A stretch of DNA of 64,000 nt from an uncultured Aquimarina sp. (GCA_947489685.1 CANLEM010000002.1:310001-374000), one strand, 5' to 3'; counted from the first letter of the stretch, positions 9,203 to 18,344 are shown. The notes: a model not told the origin generated them from the sequence alone. Numbers and translations are program-made.

Positions 9203-9628
9203 ATGGAAACCGAAAACAAAATATGGGAAGGCACACCTTCTCACTGGATGAATTTTATGTTCTACTTAGGTTGTACTGTATTGATTATGGCTTATGGATT
9301 TGGTTTGATTTTGGCAATATGGAAATATCTGGATACCCGATATAATAAAATAAAAATCACAGACCAAAGAATTATTGAACAACGCGGGATATTATCTATT
9401 ACAACCAATCAATTAGAGTTGTATCGGGTTAAAGATATCAAATTAGAACAGCCTTTGATTTTACGAATTTTTGCATTATCAAAGATCGTTTTGATAACCT
9501 CAGATAGCACTAACCCCGAATACACTTTAAAAGGAATTGAAAATGGTACTGCACTTATCGAAAGAATAAGAACAGCTATTGATGAACGCCGGGATATTAA
9601 AGGAGTAAAAGAATTTGATTTTAACTAG
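9203..9628 (+). CDS. PH-domain (YdbS/bPH2-like) membrane protein
   Basis: This 141-residue protein has two hydrophobic stretches at about residues 15-40 and then a bacterial PH domain of the bPH2 type, seen in KITDQRIIEQRGILSITT and the LYRVKDIKLEQPLILRIF segment. Such domains occur in small membrane proteins of unclear role. It starts 5 bp after traK and is the last gene of the tra operon. Its presence in a transfer operon is unusual; it may be a cargo gene or an accessory to channel assembly. No known transfer protein fits it. Confidence 0.75.
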   Translation: METENKIWEGTPSHWMNFMFYLGCTVLIMAYGFGLILAIWKYLDTRYNKIKITDQRIIEQRGILSITTNQLELYRVKDIKLEQPLILRIFALSKIVLITSDSTNPEYTLKGIENGTALIERIRTAIDERRDIKGVKEFDFN

Positions 9629-9784
9629 ACAATAGTACCGGTTTTCGTAATCGTCTATAGCATTGAGTACATAGCCAGTTCTTAACACGATATATACATA
9701 GTTGGTAATATAACCTAACAAAGCATTATTAACACGATCACATTGCAATTTTATAGCTGTATATGATCAAAAAATTAAAAAAAT

Positions 9785-10543
9785 ATGAATACTAAAAATA
9801 TTACAGCCGTTATCATAGAGAAAAACCTTGATGAGGTTCAACAGATAAAAAGAGTCGTAGAAGAACAATGTTCTACTATTATTATTGATAAAATTGCGGC
9901 AAACCCAGAAGAAACCAAAAAAATAATTAATGATCTTTTTTATGATATTTTAATCATAGGTATAGAAACCGGAAAAGAGTACGCTTTTGAAATATTACAA
10001 AATTCTTCTTTTGACCTGAATGATAAAGAACTAATTTTAATTTCTACAGAAAAAGAACGTAGTCTCCAAATGTTGACAAATACGGCTACAGATTATATTG
10101 TAAAACCATTTGAACCAAGTAGTATTTTAGGAGCTATAGAAAAAGCTCAACAAAATATTGAAGCCTCAAAAGAATCACAGGGGATTATAGCCTATCAAAA
10201 AGAAAAATCCACCCCATTAAATGTCATTGCCATACCTTCTACCAATGACGTAAAGATTCTTAAAGTTAATGATATTTTGTACCTCCGATCTGAAGGGAAG
10301 TATACTATTTTTCATACTGCCAAAGATAAAACCGTAATGTCTAGTACAAATTTGGGGGCTTATGAAAAAAAATTAATCCATAACAACTTTTTTAGAGTCC
10401 ATAATTCGTATCTAGTCAATATGGACAATATAGTAAATGTTCAAAAAAGAGATGGAGTATATATAGAAATGAATAACCGAGATATGATCCCGGTAGCCAA
10501 ACGTAAAAAAGAACATCTTTTCCAATTTTTAGGAATAAAATAA
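9785..10543 (+). CDS. LytTR transcriptional regulator with a degenerate receiver domain
   Basis: The 252-residue protein has a receiver-like N-terminal domain (about residues 1-125) and a C-terminal LytTR DNA-binding domain (about 150-250, with DILYLRSEGKYTIFHT and FFRVHNSYLVN). The receiver keeps the IVKPFEP lysine (K107) but has Gly59 (in DILIIGIETG) where the phospho-accepting Asp normally stands, and E12-K13 in place of the acidic pair. So it is probably not phosphorylated in the usual way. It stands alone 156 bp after the tra operon and is a good candidate regulator of that operon or of the basic-tailed proteins downstream. Confidence 0.85.
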   Translation: MNTKNITAVIIEKNLDEVQQIKRVVEEQCSTIIIDKIAANPEETKKIINDLFYDILIIGIETGKEYAFEILQNSSFDLNDKELILISTEKERSLQMLTNTATDYIVKPFEPSSILGAIEKAQQNIEASKESQGIIAYQKEKSTPLNVIAIPSTNDVKILKVNDILYLRSEGKYTIFHTAKDKTVMSSTNLGAYEKKLIHNNFFRVHNSYLVNMDNIVNVQKRDGVYIEMNNRDMIPVAKRKKEHLFQFLGIK

Positions 10544-10817
10544 AAGGTATAGCTAGTTCAAGGCGTGATACTATACAAAAAAAGTATCAGATATTACCCA
10601 ACCCATGTTAACCATTTGTTATTTGGTAGTAGCACTGCCGGTGAATACTAACTACTTTAGCCTTGTAATTAATTACTACACTAAGTCAGTCTAAGTTTTT
10701 TTGATCTCAAAAACTAAAACTTGGATTAAAGGTTTAAAACAAAAAATAACAGTTTAAAAAAAACATTAAAATTTAATAGATATATTAACCTAACTTTTTT
10801 AATTTTCAAATTACGAT

Positions 10818-11240
10818 ATGAACAAAAAAAAACACATATTCATTCCTATAGGTTTACTACTTATAGTAATTGGATTTTTTTGTTTGTATACCATTTCCAG
10901 AAAGACTCCATCTATCAAAAATAGTGATGTAGAAGCTACTATCCAATCAGGTACATTAATCACTTCTTTTTTGGATAATGAAAAGCAGGCAAATACCAAA
11001 TATCTTAATAAAGTCATCGAAGTCCAAGGAACGATTAAAGACATCAACTTTTTAAACAACAGGCATACAATTGTACTAAGTAATGGCTACAAAGATCATT
11101 ATATACTTTGCGATTTATCTATAGATCAACTAGAGCTGTCAAAAAACTTAAAAAAAGGGCAAAAAATAAGAGTTAAAGGTGTGTGCAAAGGGTACTTAAA
11201 AGATGTTATTTTATTACAATGTATCCTACTTCCGAATTAG
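10818..11240 (+). CDS. OB-fold (tRNA_anti-like) membrane-anchored protein
   Basis: The 140-residue product starts with Lys-rich residues and one hydrophobic span (about residues 8-25), then an OB-fold domain recognisable by YLNKVIEVQGTIKDINF, HYILCDL and KGQKIRVKGVCKGYLKDVILLQC. Proteins of this tRNA_anti-like family occur as small anchored proteins in Flavobacteriaceae with no known function. It is monocistronic, with about 270 bp of upstream AT-rich DNA. It may bind nucleic acid or oligosaccharide, as OB folds do, but nothing here decides that. Confidence 0.72.
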   Translation: MNKKKHIFIPIGLLLIVIGFFCLYTISRKTPSIKNSDVEATIQSGTLITSFLDNEKQANTKYLNKVIEVQGTIKDINFLNNRHTIVLSNGYKDHYILCDLSIDQLELSKNLKKGQKIRVKGVCKGYLKDVILLQCILLPN

Positions 11241-11776
11241 CAATAATACACCTTTGATTTTATAACAACCTTTATTTGATTTGACCATTGTTACTGATCT
11301 TGTGCGTAAACCAATTTAATTCTTTTACAACTAGAACAAACATCTTTTACCTCAAAAACAGTGAAGTTCTATAGGTTTTAGAAATGAGCTGTAGGGTTTT
11401 ACAAACACCCCTTAGTTGCCATGGGTAGACTTAGAAAATAGAATACCTAAAAATACGCATAACCAAATCTTAGCATATCATTCCTGTTACATTATATGAT
11501 CAATATCTTTCCCTCAATCACTTTGACATCTATGTCCCTTTTCGTCTTTAAGAAGGAAGCTTTTTTAGTTTTACTCACTTTGAAAAAGAATGGTTATAAA
11601 ATAAAGCAAGATACTTGGTTAAAGAGTATCCACTTTTTTAATGAGTGCCTTTCAAAACCATTTCTTATCTAAAAATCATCTTTTAAAAATGGCTCTTTTT
11701 TGTTGATGGTATAACAAAAAATGCTCCATACGAACTGGAACATTTTTTAGGAATAGATTTTTTGAACGTTATGTTT
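11241..11776. other. Intergenic region, convergent 3' ends
   Basis: This 536-bp stretch separates two convergent genes. It holds a terminator hairpin at 11716-11748 and a 58-codon open frame at 11496-11672 on the plus strand (starts MINIFPSITLTSMSLF) with no family match and no clear ribosome site, so it is not called. Otherwise I see nothing but AT-rich DNA. Confidence 0.5.
11716..11748 (-). terminator. Rho-independent terminator of the 11777-12403 gene
   Basis: The hairpin has arms AAAAAATG.TCC and GGA.CATTTTTT with one mismatch and a nine-base loop. On the minus strand the stem is followed by a run of T just downstream of the stop codon at 11777. Confidence 0.6.
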
Positions 11777-12403
11777 TTAAAGTTTAAACACGAACTTTTT
11801 CTTATTATCGTTTTTACTACCTTTCTTTTCGATAGGCTCCGTAGGTTTATTTAATTCTTCTAATCTTGATGTCACGTTTTTTATGTTCTTTTTTCCTATA
11901 TAATCTTTTGATGGTACAATAGTTAATAATCCAGTATCCAGTTGTTCTTGAACTGGTTCTTTGCCATTGTCCTGATTGATATTTTCTAGCACTTTTTCAT
12001 TAATTTTTGATTGATACAAACTGATTTCTTTAACAAGCCTTTTCTTATACACTTTATATTCCTTTGAGATTTTTGCAGCTCTAATCCTGTCACCAGTGAG
12101 GGGTAGTTCTTCCCGTTGTTTCGGTGTCAAATTCTTTAGGTCTTCCTGATAAGGTTTTATCAAATCTTCATCAAACTTAGTAAAGAGTTCAACTAGGTTC
12201 ATCGCTTTTTCATAATCTGTACTGTTTCCCAATTCTCCTCTGGACGGTACCATGTGCTTTTTTTTATCATTATCTGAAATACTAACCGAAATTATGTTTT
12301 CTATATAATCAATCGCATGGTAATACTTTTGTTCGTTAGTTAGGTTTTTAGTGTCTTTATCAACTTTCTTCATTCTACTGGTATGTTTGCTTTTTAAGCT
12401 CAT
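11777..12403 (-). CDS. Unrecognised basic, coiled-coil-rich soluble protein
   Basis: The 208-residue product is hydrophilic, has no signal peptide and no membrane span, and is rich in Lys, Glu and Asn. Its N-terminus is MSLKSKHTSRMKKVDKDTKN and its tail is strongly basic (KKGSKNDNKKKFVFKL). I do not recognise a family. It shares with three neighbours (12816, 14545 and 15604) an overall charge pattern of a helical body and a Lys/Arg-rich C-terminus, but no clear sequence identity. Such tails are known signals in substrates of type IV secretion systems, and a transfer operon lies beside it, so secretion is a possible but unproved idea. Confidence 0.65.
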   Translation of the reverse strand: MSLKSKHTSRMKKVDKDTKNLTNEQKYYHAIDYIENIISVSISDNDKKKHMVPSRGELGNSTDYEKAMNLVELFTKFDEDLIKPYQEDLKNLTPKQREELPLTGDRIRAAKISKEYKVYKKRLVKEISLYQSKINEKVLENINQDNGKEPVQEQLDTGLLTIVPSKDYIGKKNIKNVTSRLEELNKPTEPIEKKGSKNDNKKKFVFKL

Positions 12404-12815
12404 ATTATTTTTTTTAAGTTATTAATTTGATATACACACAAAATAAACCCAAACAAGAAGTATATCCTATCTCCGAGTAATAAGTGGTATGTATAAAGTA
12501 ATGAGCGTTAACTAGAATGGATGTTATCCAAATGATATGTATACTATTAAAGATCTCTTTGTCTTAATCCTATAGCCAAAAAAACAGCGGTTAACGCAGT
12601 ACATAAAAGGAACTAATAATCAACTGCATTGAATAAATTTTGGCTTATGTATTAATAGGCACAACAAGTAAAAACAGTGACATCGATTACACAAGTTCGA
12701 CATATGACCATATATTACTTTGTACATACCACCTATTACTTTCTGCTTTTGATTAAACATGTTCGATATTACATTTGACACTATTAAATAGTATTAACAT
12801 TAAAAATTAAACAGA
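12404..12815. other. Divergent promoter region
   Basis: This 412-bp gap lies between the divergently read 11777-12403 and 12816-13145 genes and must hold both promoters. I found no strong palindrome or small gene. It is AT-rich, without a sure -33/-7 pair. Confidence 0.4.
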
Positions 12816-13145
12816 ATGGCAGGACCAAGAAACAATCGAGAACGTCAAAGTTTTTTTCAAAGAATAAAAGAACTTTTTACAAGTTGTCTTCCTAAAAACA
12901 GAAGAAGAAGAAGAAGAAGAAGAAGAGCAGCCCAAGGACGCCCTAGAGTTAATAGTAATGGCTCAAATGTAGAACCTGTATACGAAGAAGCTACATTTGT
13001 TGATGCAGTTGAAAATCCAGCTCGAAGATTAGCTGCTGCGCCTAATCCTCAAAGGCAACGCCCTGCGAATCCTCAAGGACAAAACGCTATGAATCCTAGA
13101 CAACGTCAGATTCGCATGCGAGGATTAAAATCTAGGCCTATGTAA
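12816..13145 (+). CDS. Unrecognised small Arg-rich protein with a poly-Arg tract
   Basis: This 109-residue product carries nine consecutive AGA codons at 12900-12926 (residues 29-37), placed after a short amphipathic helix (FFQRIKELFTSCLPKN). The C-terminal half is rich in Pro, Asn, Gln and Arg (for example PNPQRQRPANPQGQN). There is no signal peptide or known domain. The poly-Arg run could bind nucleic acid or membranes or act as a localisation signal. The triplet repeat can change the number of Arg residues without frame loss. A terminator hairpin follows at 13174-13210. Codon and amino-acid bias support a real but unusual gene. Confidence 0.6.
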   Translation: MAGPRNNRERQSFFQRIKELFTSCLPKNRRRRRRRRRAAQGRPRVNSNGSNVEPVYEEATFVDAVENPARRLAAAPNPQRQRPANPQGQNAMNPRQRQIRMRGLKSRPM

Positions 13146-13173
13146 CTCTTTAAAAAATGGTTTTATACCATAG

Positions 13174-13210
13174 AAAAAAATCACGAACTATGACTCGTGA
13201 TTTTTTTTTA
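13174..13210. terminator. Bidirectional terminator between convergent genes
   Basis: Stem AAAAATCACGA / TCGTGATTTTT with an eight-base loop. It is flanked by A runs on one side and T runs on the other, so it can end transcripts of both the 12816 (+) and 13234 (-) genes. Confidence 0.8.
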
Positions 13211-13233
13211 CTCTATTTGTACCTCTGTTCATA

Positions 13234-14337
13234 TTAAAGGCCTAACCATTGCCTAAACTCTGCAGCTTTGTTTTTACTAATAATAATTTCGACATCTGTA
13301 CTGTTATGGATGATAATTTTAAGCTGGCTATTTCCATATTTTACAATTTTATCGATTGTTGTAATACTAATAATAAATTGGCGATTAGCTCTAAAAAATA
13401 AGGATTGATCTAACTCATTAGACAAGTCGTCAAGACTCGAATTCGTAGTTGACTTTTTACCATTAATAGCATAAATATATGTGATTCCGTTTTCGGTTTG
13501 AATGTAAGAAATTTGATCTGTGGCAATAGGTAACAATTCGTTTCTAATATAGGTAAGTATCCTTTTCTTTTCGGGTTTTACTGCTCCTGCCATAACAGGC
13601 TCATTACTGTTTTTTTCTTCAAGGATTTTTTGTTGATGTTCTATCAAATCTTTATTCAGCTTAGATAAACTAAATAATTCATTTTCTAAAGCGCTATTCT
13701 TTGATTCTAGTTGTTTTTCATATAGACTTCCTAAAATTCGGACAGCAAAAAAAGAGGATAGAATAATAAATCCTCCCATTAAAAGAAGGATACGATAAAA
13801 CCTGCTTTTAAGCAACCGTGTCTGTTTCGTGATTTTATCCAAATTAAAGTTTGCCCCTACGATCAGATCGGTCCCCTTAACAGGAGATAGATAAACGACT
13901 TCTGATCCTACTATCGCATCATTTTCATCCTTTTGATGTACTAAAATTTCGTATAGCCTATTGGCTCTATCTTTTTTACTTAATGCATCGAGTACATTTT
14001 GATCAGAGTTTGCCATCTCTCCTATTTTTGTAATATCGGGATGACAAATTTGTTTGCCAGACCAATCGATAACCGAAATGTACGAGGCCATTTTTTCTGT
14101 TTTTTCGATGACAGATTGTATATTTATCTTCACCGTATCCAGAGCAATACCTCCTGATAGCTGAGTACTTATTAATTGTGAAACTCCGTCTGCTTCTCTT
14201 TTGCTAGATTCTAACTGAATGGAAATTAATTGGTCAGAACTTTCCATAATAAAGTGTTTCACACTAAAAGAAGCTACAATTAAAAAAATAACTGTAATCG
14301 CAATAAAAGTAAGTAAATACAAATGATCTTTTCTCAT
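13234..14337 (-). CDS. Membrane sensor with Cache-like extracytoplasmic domain and LytTR output
   Basis: The 367-residue protein has a membrane span at about residues 7-28, an extracytoplasmic region of about 150 residues with the look of a Cache/sCache sensor (VIDWSGKQICHPDITKIGEMA), a second span at about 182-204, a short coiled coil at about 205-245, and a C-terminal LytTR DNA-binding domain (about 262-367, with FFRANRQFIISI and VEIIISKNKAAEFRQWL). It therefore joins sensing and DNA binding in one chain without a kinase. It may regulate the neighbouring basic-protein genes or the tra operon; it stands next to none of them in an operon. The architecture is recognised; the ligand is unknown. 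Confidence 0.85.
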   Translation of the reverse strand: MRKDHLYLLTFIAITVIFLIVASFSVKHFIMESSDQLISIQLESSKREADGVSQLISTQLSGGIALDTVKINIQSVIEKTEKMASYISVIDWSGKQICHPDITKIGEMANSDQNVLDALSKKDRANRLYEILVHQKDENDAIVGSEVVYLSPVKGTDLIVGANFNLDKITKQTRLLKSRFYRILLLMGGFIILSSFFAVRILGSLYEKQLESKNSALENELFSLSKLNKDLIEHQQKILEEKNSNEPVMAGAVKPEKKRILTYIRNELLPIATDQISYIQTENGITYIYAINGKKSTTNSSLDDLSNELDQSLFFRANRQFIISITTIDKIVKYGNSQLKIIIHNSTDVEIIISKNKAAEFRQWLGL

Positions 14338-14544
14338 ACAAAAGGAAAACTATATACCATAAAATTACTACATTTTTTGACGAACAACCTCATTCGTTAT
14401 GCATAAAAAAGTGTATTGCGTAATAATGTATAACATATCCAGGATTACTTATATATCATAACCTTTTTCTTTCAATTCATTTGGTATATTATTAAAAGTT
14501 TATGCTATTTGAGATAAGAAATAATCGTTATGAGTTCTTCCTAA

Positions 14545-15378
14545 TTAAGGCCTCTTTTGTTTTGCTTTTTTTACTTTCTTGTCTTTTTGGACGTTGCTTA
14601 ATTTTAGTCTGTTTTTATTTGATTTTGGGTTAATTAGAGTAGGTACTCTTTTTAACTCATTCATTTTAGCACTAGGGTGAATATTATTTTCTATTACATT
14701 GGGTTTAAAATACTCATCTATTGTATTTTCAATAGTTGCTATCATAAGGTCTTTATCTCTATCCGATGGATTTCGTGCTAGATAATCCTCTTTCAGTATC
14801 TGTATGCAATCCTCTTTTTTAAGGTCACCGCCGTCTACCACGTTTTTTTCTAAAAAGTTTTTCACATCGTAATGCACTCTTTTCATTTTATTTTCGGGTG
14901 TATGGTAGACATTATCTATTGCATTTTCAATCGTGCTGGATACCAGTTGTTTTTCTAAATCAGACAAACTTGCAGTCACATATTGTTTCGTAAATAGGCT
15001 TCTTACTTCTTCTTCTGTATCTATAACGAGTCCTTTATTTATATCTTTTTTCATCGCATCATATATGCGCGGTATATTCTCTACAGTGACAGTATGCAAA
15101 ACCATTTTATCGATAAAATTATTAAAACCTTTACCTAAGATAGGTTTCTTGTGTTGTTCTATCAAATGATTTATTTGCTCGCTTTCGTTTCTATGTGGAT
15201 GATTATTCACCTGTTCTTTTGCGTCTTTTTGTATTTTCTGCGCTGTACTCATCAATAATTTTACATATCGGTTTTTAGAATCATTAATAAAAGCATTAAG
15301 CGCTTCTTGATATACTTCGGCGATATCGGTAAAAATAGTATTGTTCTCTTGTGTTTCTGGTATATTTTGTGCTGCCAT
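14545..15378 (-). CDS. Unrecognised hydrophilic protein with an internal duplication and basic tail
   Basis: The 277-residue product has no signal peptide or membrane span. Two segments look alike: about residues 126-164 (SLFTKQYVTASLSDLEKQLV, then STIENAIDNVY) and about 195-230 (ILKEDYLARNPSDRDKDLMI, then ATIENTIDEYF), so the protein contains a repeated helical unit of about 35-40 residues. The last 30 residues are very basic (QKDKKVKKAKQKRP). The family is not recognised. It belongs to the group of four basic-tailed genes near the transfer operon. It seems monocistronic, with about 200-bp flanks on both sides. Confidence 0.65.
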   Translation of the reverse strand: MAAQNIPETQENNTIFTDIAEVYQEALNAFINDSKNRYVKLLMSTAQKIQKDAKEQVNNHPHRNESEQINHLIEQHKKPILGKGFNNFIDKMVLHTVTVENIPRIYDAMKKDINKGLVIDTEEEVRSLFTKQYVTASLSDLEKQLVSSTIENAIDNVYHTPENKMKRVHYDVKNFLEKNVVDGGDLKKEDCIQILKEDYLARNPSDRDKDLMIATIENTIDEYFKPNVIENNIHPSAKMNELKRVPTLINPKSNKNRLKLSNVQKDKKVKKAKQKRP

Positions 15379-15603
15379 GATGTTATTTTTTTAATGAATG
15401 TCTCAAAAATTGACATACTGTAGTATCTCTTATTTATTTGTTAAGTGGTTTACAATTTTTCTTTCAGTTAATAATCCTAATATGCTAATTTATGCACAAT
15501 GAGAGATTGCACTATAGACTAAGTAACAAACGGTGTTATCAAGGTAATACTTGGATAAAATGTGATGTAATATTATTCATCGCAAATCATTATACTTGAT
15601 TAG

Positions 15604-16041
15604 CTATGTTCGATAGGGTTTTCTCAAAGAGTGTTTTTTATCAATACTTCTACGCATCTTTTTTACCTTACCTTCTTTTTTCACTTCTCTACCATTAAGT
15701 GCTGTTTTTTGATCTCGATAGTCCTCTTGACTATTTAACATTCGAAATGCATCTAATCCCTTTTTATCTCGTTGTTTTTCCTTTTTTTTATGAGACTTTA
15801 TGAGTTCTTCTTTTTGCTTATGTATTTGCCTTAATTTTTTCCTGTTTTTTTCTATTTGTCTATTGTTGTTTTTCAAACCCTTTGAAACTTGTCCAATCGC
15901 CTTTAACATATCTGGCAGAAGAGCTAGGTTTTCTGACAAGTCTTTTGATTTTACTGACTTTTTTTTTCGCTGCTTTTTTGTAATCAACTGCAGTAATTTA
16001 GCCATTAGAACTTTTGCAATTTTGAACAGTTTTTTTTTCAT
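15604..16041 (-). CDS. Unrecognised very basic coiled-coil protein
   Basis: This 145-residue product is about one-quarter Lys plus Arg. Residues 1-30 are a basic amphipathic helix (MKKKLFKIAKVLMAKLLQLI) and a long coiled coil follows (KNRKKLRQIHKQKEELIKSH). The tail is SLRKPYRT. No family is recognised. It might bind DNA or RNA or be a type IV secretion substrate. It is the fourth member of the basic-tailed group and is followed by a 568-bp gene-free stretch on its upstream side. Confidence 0.55.
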   Translation of the reverse strand: MKKKLFKIAKVLMAKLLQLITKKQRKKKSVKSKDLSENLALLPDMLKAIGQVSKGLKNNNRQIEKNRKKLRQIHKQKEELIKSHKKKEKQRDKKGLDAFRMLNSQEDYRDQKTALNGREVKKEGKVKKMRRSIDKKHSLRKPYRT

Positions 16042-16609
16042 AATATTGACTTTAAAAAATCGATAATGGATAAGTATATCGCTGTTAGGTTTTGATACTA
16101 CGTATCATGTTCTTTTATTACCTATGAATAGCATAGCTACTTGCAGCTGGTAATTGTTTAATAAAATATTTTAATGCTTTCCAGCATATGCTTAAATGTA
16201 AATGCATTGGTCTCATAACTTTTTGATATTAAATTCGTACTTGTTTTAAATTTATTTACTGCAATGTACATTTATGGTGTTTTTGATCATAGTATGAAGT
16301 AATAGATGATCTATTAGAGTAAATAGATGGTACGAATATTTAAAAAGCTACACTTAAAAGTCGCGTAACATTATAACATCTCATTTTTTATTTTTCACAA
16401 ACGCTAGGCTTTTTATAAGACTGTACTATATCTTATATGAGGCTTTGGTGGGATTTAGGCGAATACTCGAAACCGAAAGTAAAATAAGAATACCTAAAAG
16501 TTTTATGGTTAAAAAAGGAAATGTATTTGTTATAAAAAAAAGACACACTCCTAATGGAATGTGTCTCTTATTAACTAATTAAAGAATAGATGTATTTAAA
16601 TTTTACACT
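16042..16609. other. Intergenic region between the basic-protein cluster and aceA
   Basis: This 568-bp region holds the promoter of the 15604-16041 gene, a 17-bp near-perfect palindrome at 16300-16316 (TAATAGAT, g, ATCTATTA), and the aceA terminator at 16541-16566. No gene is supported. It may mark the edge between the transfer-related region and ordinary metabolic genes, but I saw no attachment-site repeat. Confidence 0.45.
16541..16566 (-). terminator. Rho-independent terminator of aceA
   Basis: Hairpin AGACACA.TCC, loop TAAT, GGA.TGTGTCT with a single mismatch. On the minus strand it is followed by a run of eight T, 44 bp beyond the aceA stop. Confidence 0.8.
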
Positions 16610-18241
16610 TTAAACCACTACACTTAATTCTTCTTCGACCTTGCTATCTTTCGAATCAATTTCGAATTGATTTGAGGTATTTTTTTCTCCTCCCGCTTTT
16701 AGAGCGTTCTCACCTGCAAAGAATGTCTTATGATCATCTCCAAGGTCAGAACCTGCCATTCTTTGGTGCTTCACACAAGAAACGCCTTTACGAATTTCTT
16801 GTCTCTGAACACCTTTTACATAAGCCAACATACCTTCTTCTCCAAAATACCCTTCGGTTAAATCATTCATATGTAACGCTGTAGTATGATATGTTGGTAA
16901 CGTAATCAAATGATGAAAAATACCTGCATCTCTTGCTCCATCGATCTGGAACGTTTTAATTTTCTGATCTGCTATCTTACAAAGTTCTGAACCATCATAC
17001 TTCGCATCCATTAAATTATCTTTATCGTATTCAGACACATCTTTTCCTAATGCCAACATTTCTTCATAAGCTTGATTACGGAAATTTAATGTCCAGTTAA
17101 AAGATGGTGAGTTATTATAAACCAATTTGGCATTAGGTACAACTTCTTTAACTCGGTTTACCATATGAGCAATTTGTTTAACATTTGGCGTAGGAGTTTC
17201 AATCCATAAAAGATCCGCTCCGTTTTGAAGGCTTGTAACACAATCCAACACCACTCTATCTATATTTGAGCCGTCTTTAAATTTATACAAACCATTTGCC
17301 AATCGTATTGGGCGAACTAATTTACCATCTCTTTTCAATAAAACATCATCTTCCTTGGCATCTTCTATAGCCACTTCTTCGGCATCTACAAAGGCCAAAT
17401 ATTGTGAAGCTAAATCTCCAGGCTCCTGACTTACCGGTAATTTTTGAGTAAGTCCAGCTCCTTCAGAATCCGTTCTTGCCACAATTACTCCTTCATCCAC
17501 ACCTAGTTCAAGAAATGCATATCTAACCGCATTTAACTTTGCGATAAAATCTTCGTGCGGTACCGTTACTTTTCCGTCTTGATGACCACATTGTTTAGCA
17601 TCAGAAACTTGATTTTCGATCTGAATAGCACAAGCTCCTGCCTGAATCATTTTTTTTGCTAATAAATAAGTTGCCTCTTCATTACCAAAACCAGCATCAA
17701 TATCTGCTATAATTGGTACAACATGCGTTTCAAAATTATCTATTTGGTCTTGTACATCCTCCCCATTTTCAAGTCTTCTGAATAAATCATTTAACTCAAT
17801 AGCATCTGCTTGACGTAAAAAATCATAAATTTCTTCAATAAGTCCCGAAACAGCAGTTTTTTCATGCATAGACTGATCAGGTAATGGCCCAAACTCAGAA
17901 CGTAATGCTGCTACCATCCAACCCGAAAGGTACAGATATCTTTTACTAGTCGTCTTGTGGTGCTTTTTTACAGCTATCATTTTTTGCTGTGCCACAAATC
18001 CATGCCAGCAACCAAGAGATTGGGTATATGCAGATGCATCTGCATCATACGCCGCCATATCTTTTCGCATAATAGCCGCTGTGTACTTTGCTATATCTAA
18101 ACCTGTTCTAAATTGATTTTGAGCAACCATTCTAGCAGCACTTTCAGGATTTATTGCATTCCAAGTGTTACCGTACTTTCCTTTAAGGTCTCTTACAGTT
18201 TGTAAAGCAGAACGATAATTACTTTGAGCTAAATTTTCCAT
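16610..18241 (-). CDS. aceA: Isocitrate lyase
   Basis: The 543-residue enzyme splits isocitrate into glyoxylate and succinate, the first step of the glyoxylate shunt that lets cells grow on acetate or fatty acids. The catalytic loop QCGHQDGK carries the active-site Cys at residue 218, and ADIDAGFGNEEATYLLAKKM and the VARTDSEGAGL segment are the metal/substrate-binding parts. The length and the insertion pattern fit the longer isocitrate lyase type. The start at 18241 gives MENLAQSNYR. No malate synthase gene is in the window. Palindromic sequences upstream at 18345-18369 and 18523-18536 are candidates for its control. Confidence 0.96.
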   Translation of the reverse strand: MENLAQSNYRSALQTVRDLKGKYGNTWNAINPESAARMVAQNQFRTGLDIAKYTAAIMRKDMAAYDADASAYTQSLGCWHGFVAQQKMIAVKKHHKTTSKRYLYLSGWMVAALRSEFGPLPDQSMHEKTAVSGLIEEIYDFLRQADAIELNDLFRRLENGEDVQDQIDNFETHVVPIIADIDAGFGNEEATYLLAKKMIQAGACAIQIENQVSDAKQCGHQDGKVTVPHEDFIAKLNAVRYAFLELGVDEGVIVARTDSEGAGLTQKLPVSQEPGDLASQYLAFVDAEEVAIEDAKEDDVLLKRDGKLVRPIRLANGLYKFKDGSNIDRVVLDCVTSLQNGADLLWIETPTPNVKQIAHMVNRVKEVVPNAKLVYNNSPSFNWTLNFRNQAYEEMLALGKDVSEYDKDNLMDAKYDGSELCKIADQKIKTFQIDGARDAGIFHHLITLPTYHTTALHMNDLTEGYFGEEGMLAYVKGVQRQEIRKGVSCVKHQRMAGSDLGDDHKTFFAGENALKAGGEKNTSNQFEIDSKDSKVEEELSVVV

Positions 18242-18344
18242 AATCTTACTTTTTATTATTTGGGTTATTCGAAATTTTGATAATTAAGTCTCGCAAACTA
18301 TTGTGGTAGTTACAAGACATTTTTTTATGTATTTATAATTTGAA

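Noticed and set aside
11496..11672. 58-codon open frame on the plus strand in an intergenic region
   Set aside because: No recognised family, no neighbour coupling and no clear ribosome site; it may be chance in AT-rich DNA.
16300..16316. Near-perfect 17-bp palindrome TAATAGAT-g-ATCTATTA
   Set aside because: It is about 260 bp from the nearest start codon and AT-rich, so a function could not be supported beyond a note in the intergenic entry.
1..16609. Possible integrated conjugative element boundary
   Set aside because: Transfer genes are present but no integrase, relaxase, tRNA target or flanking direct repeat is visible in the window, so no element ends are called.
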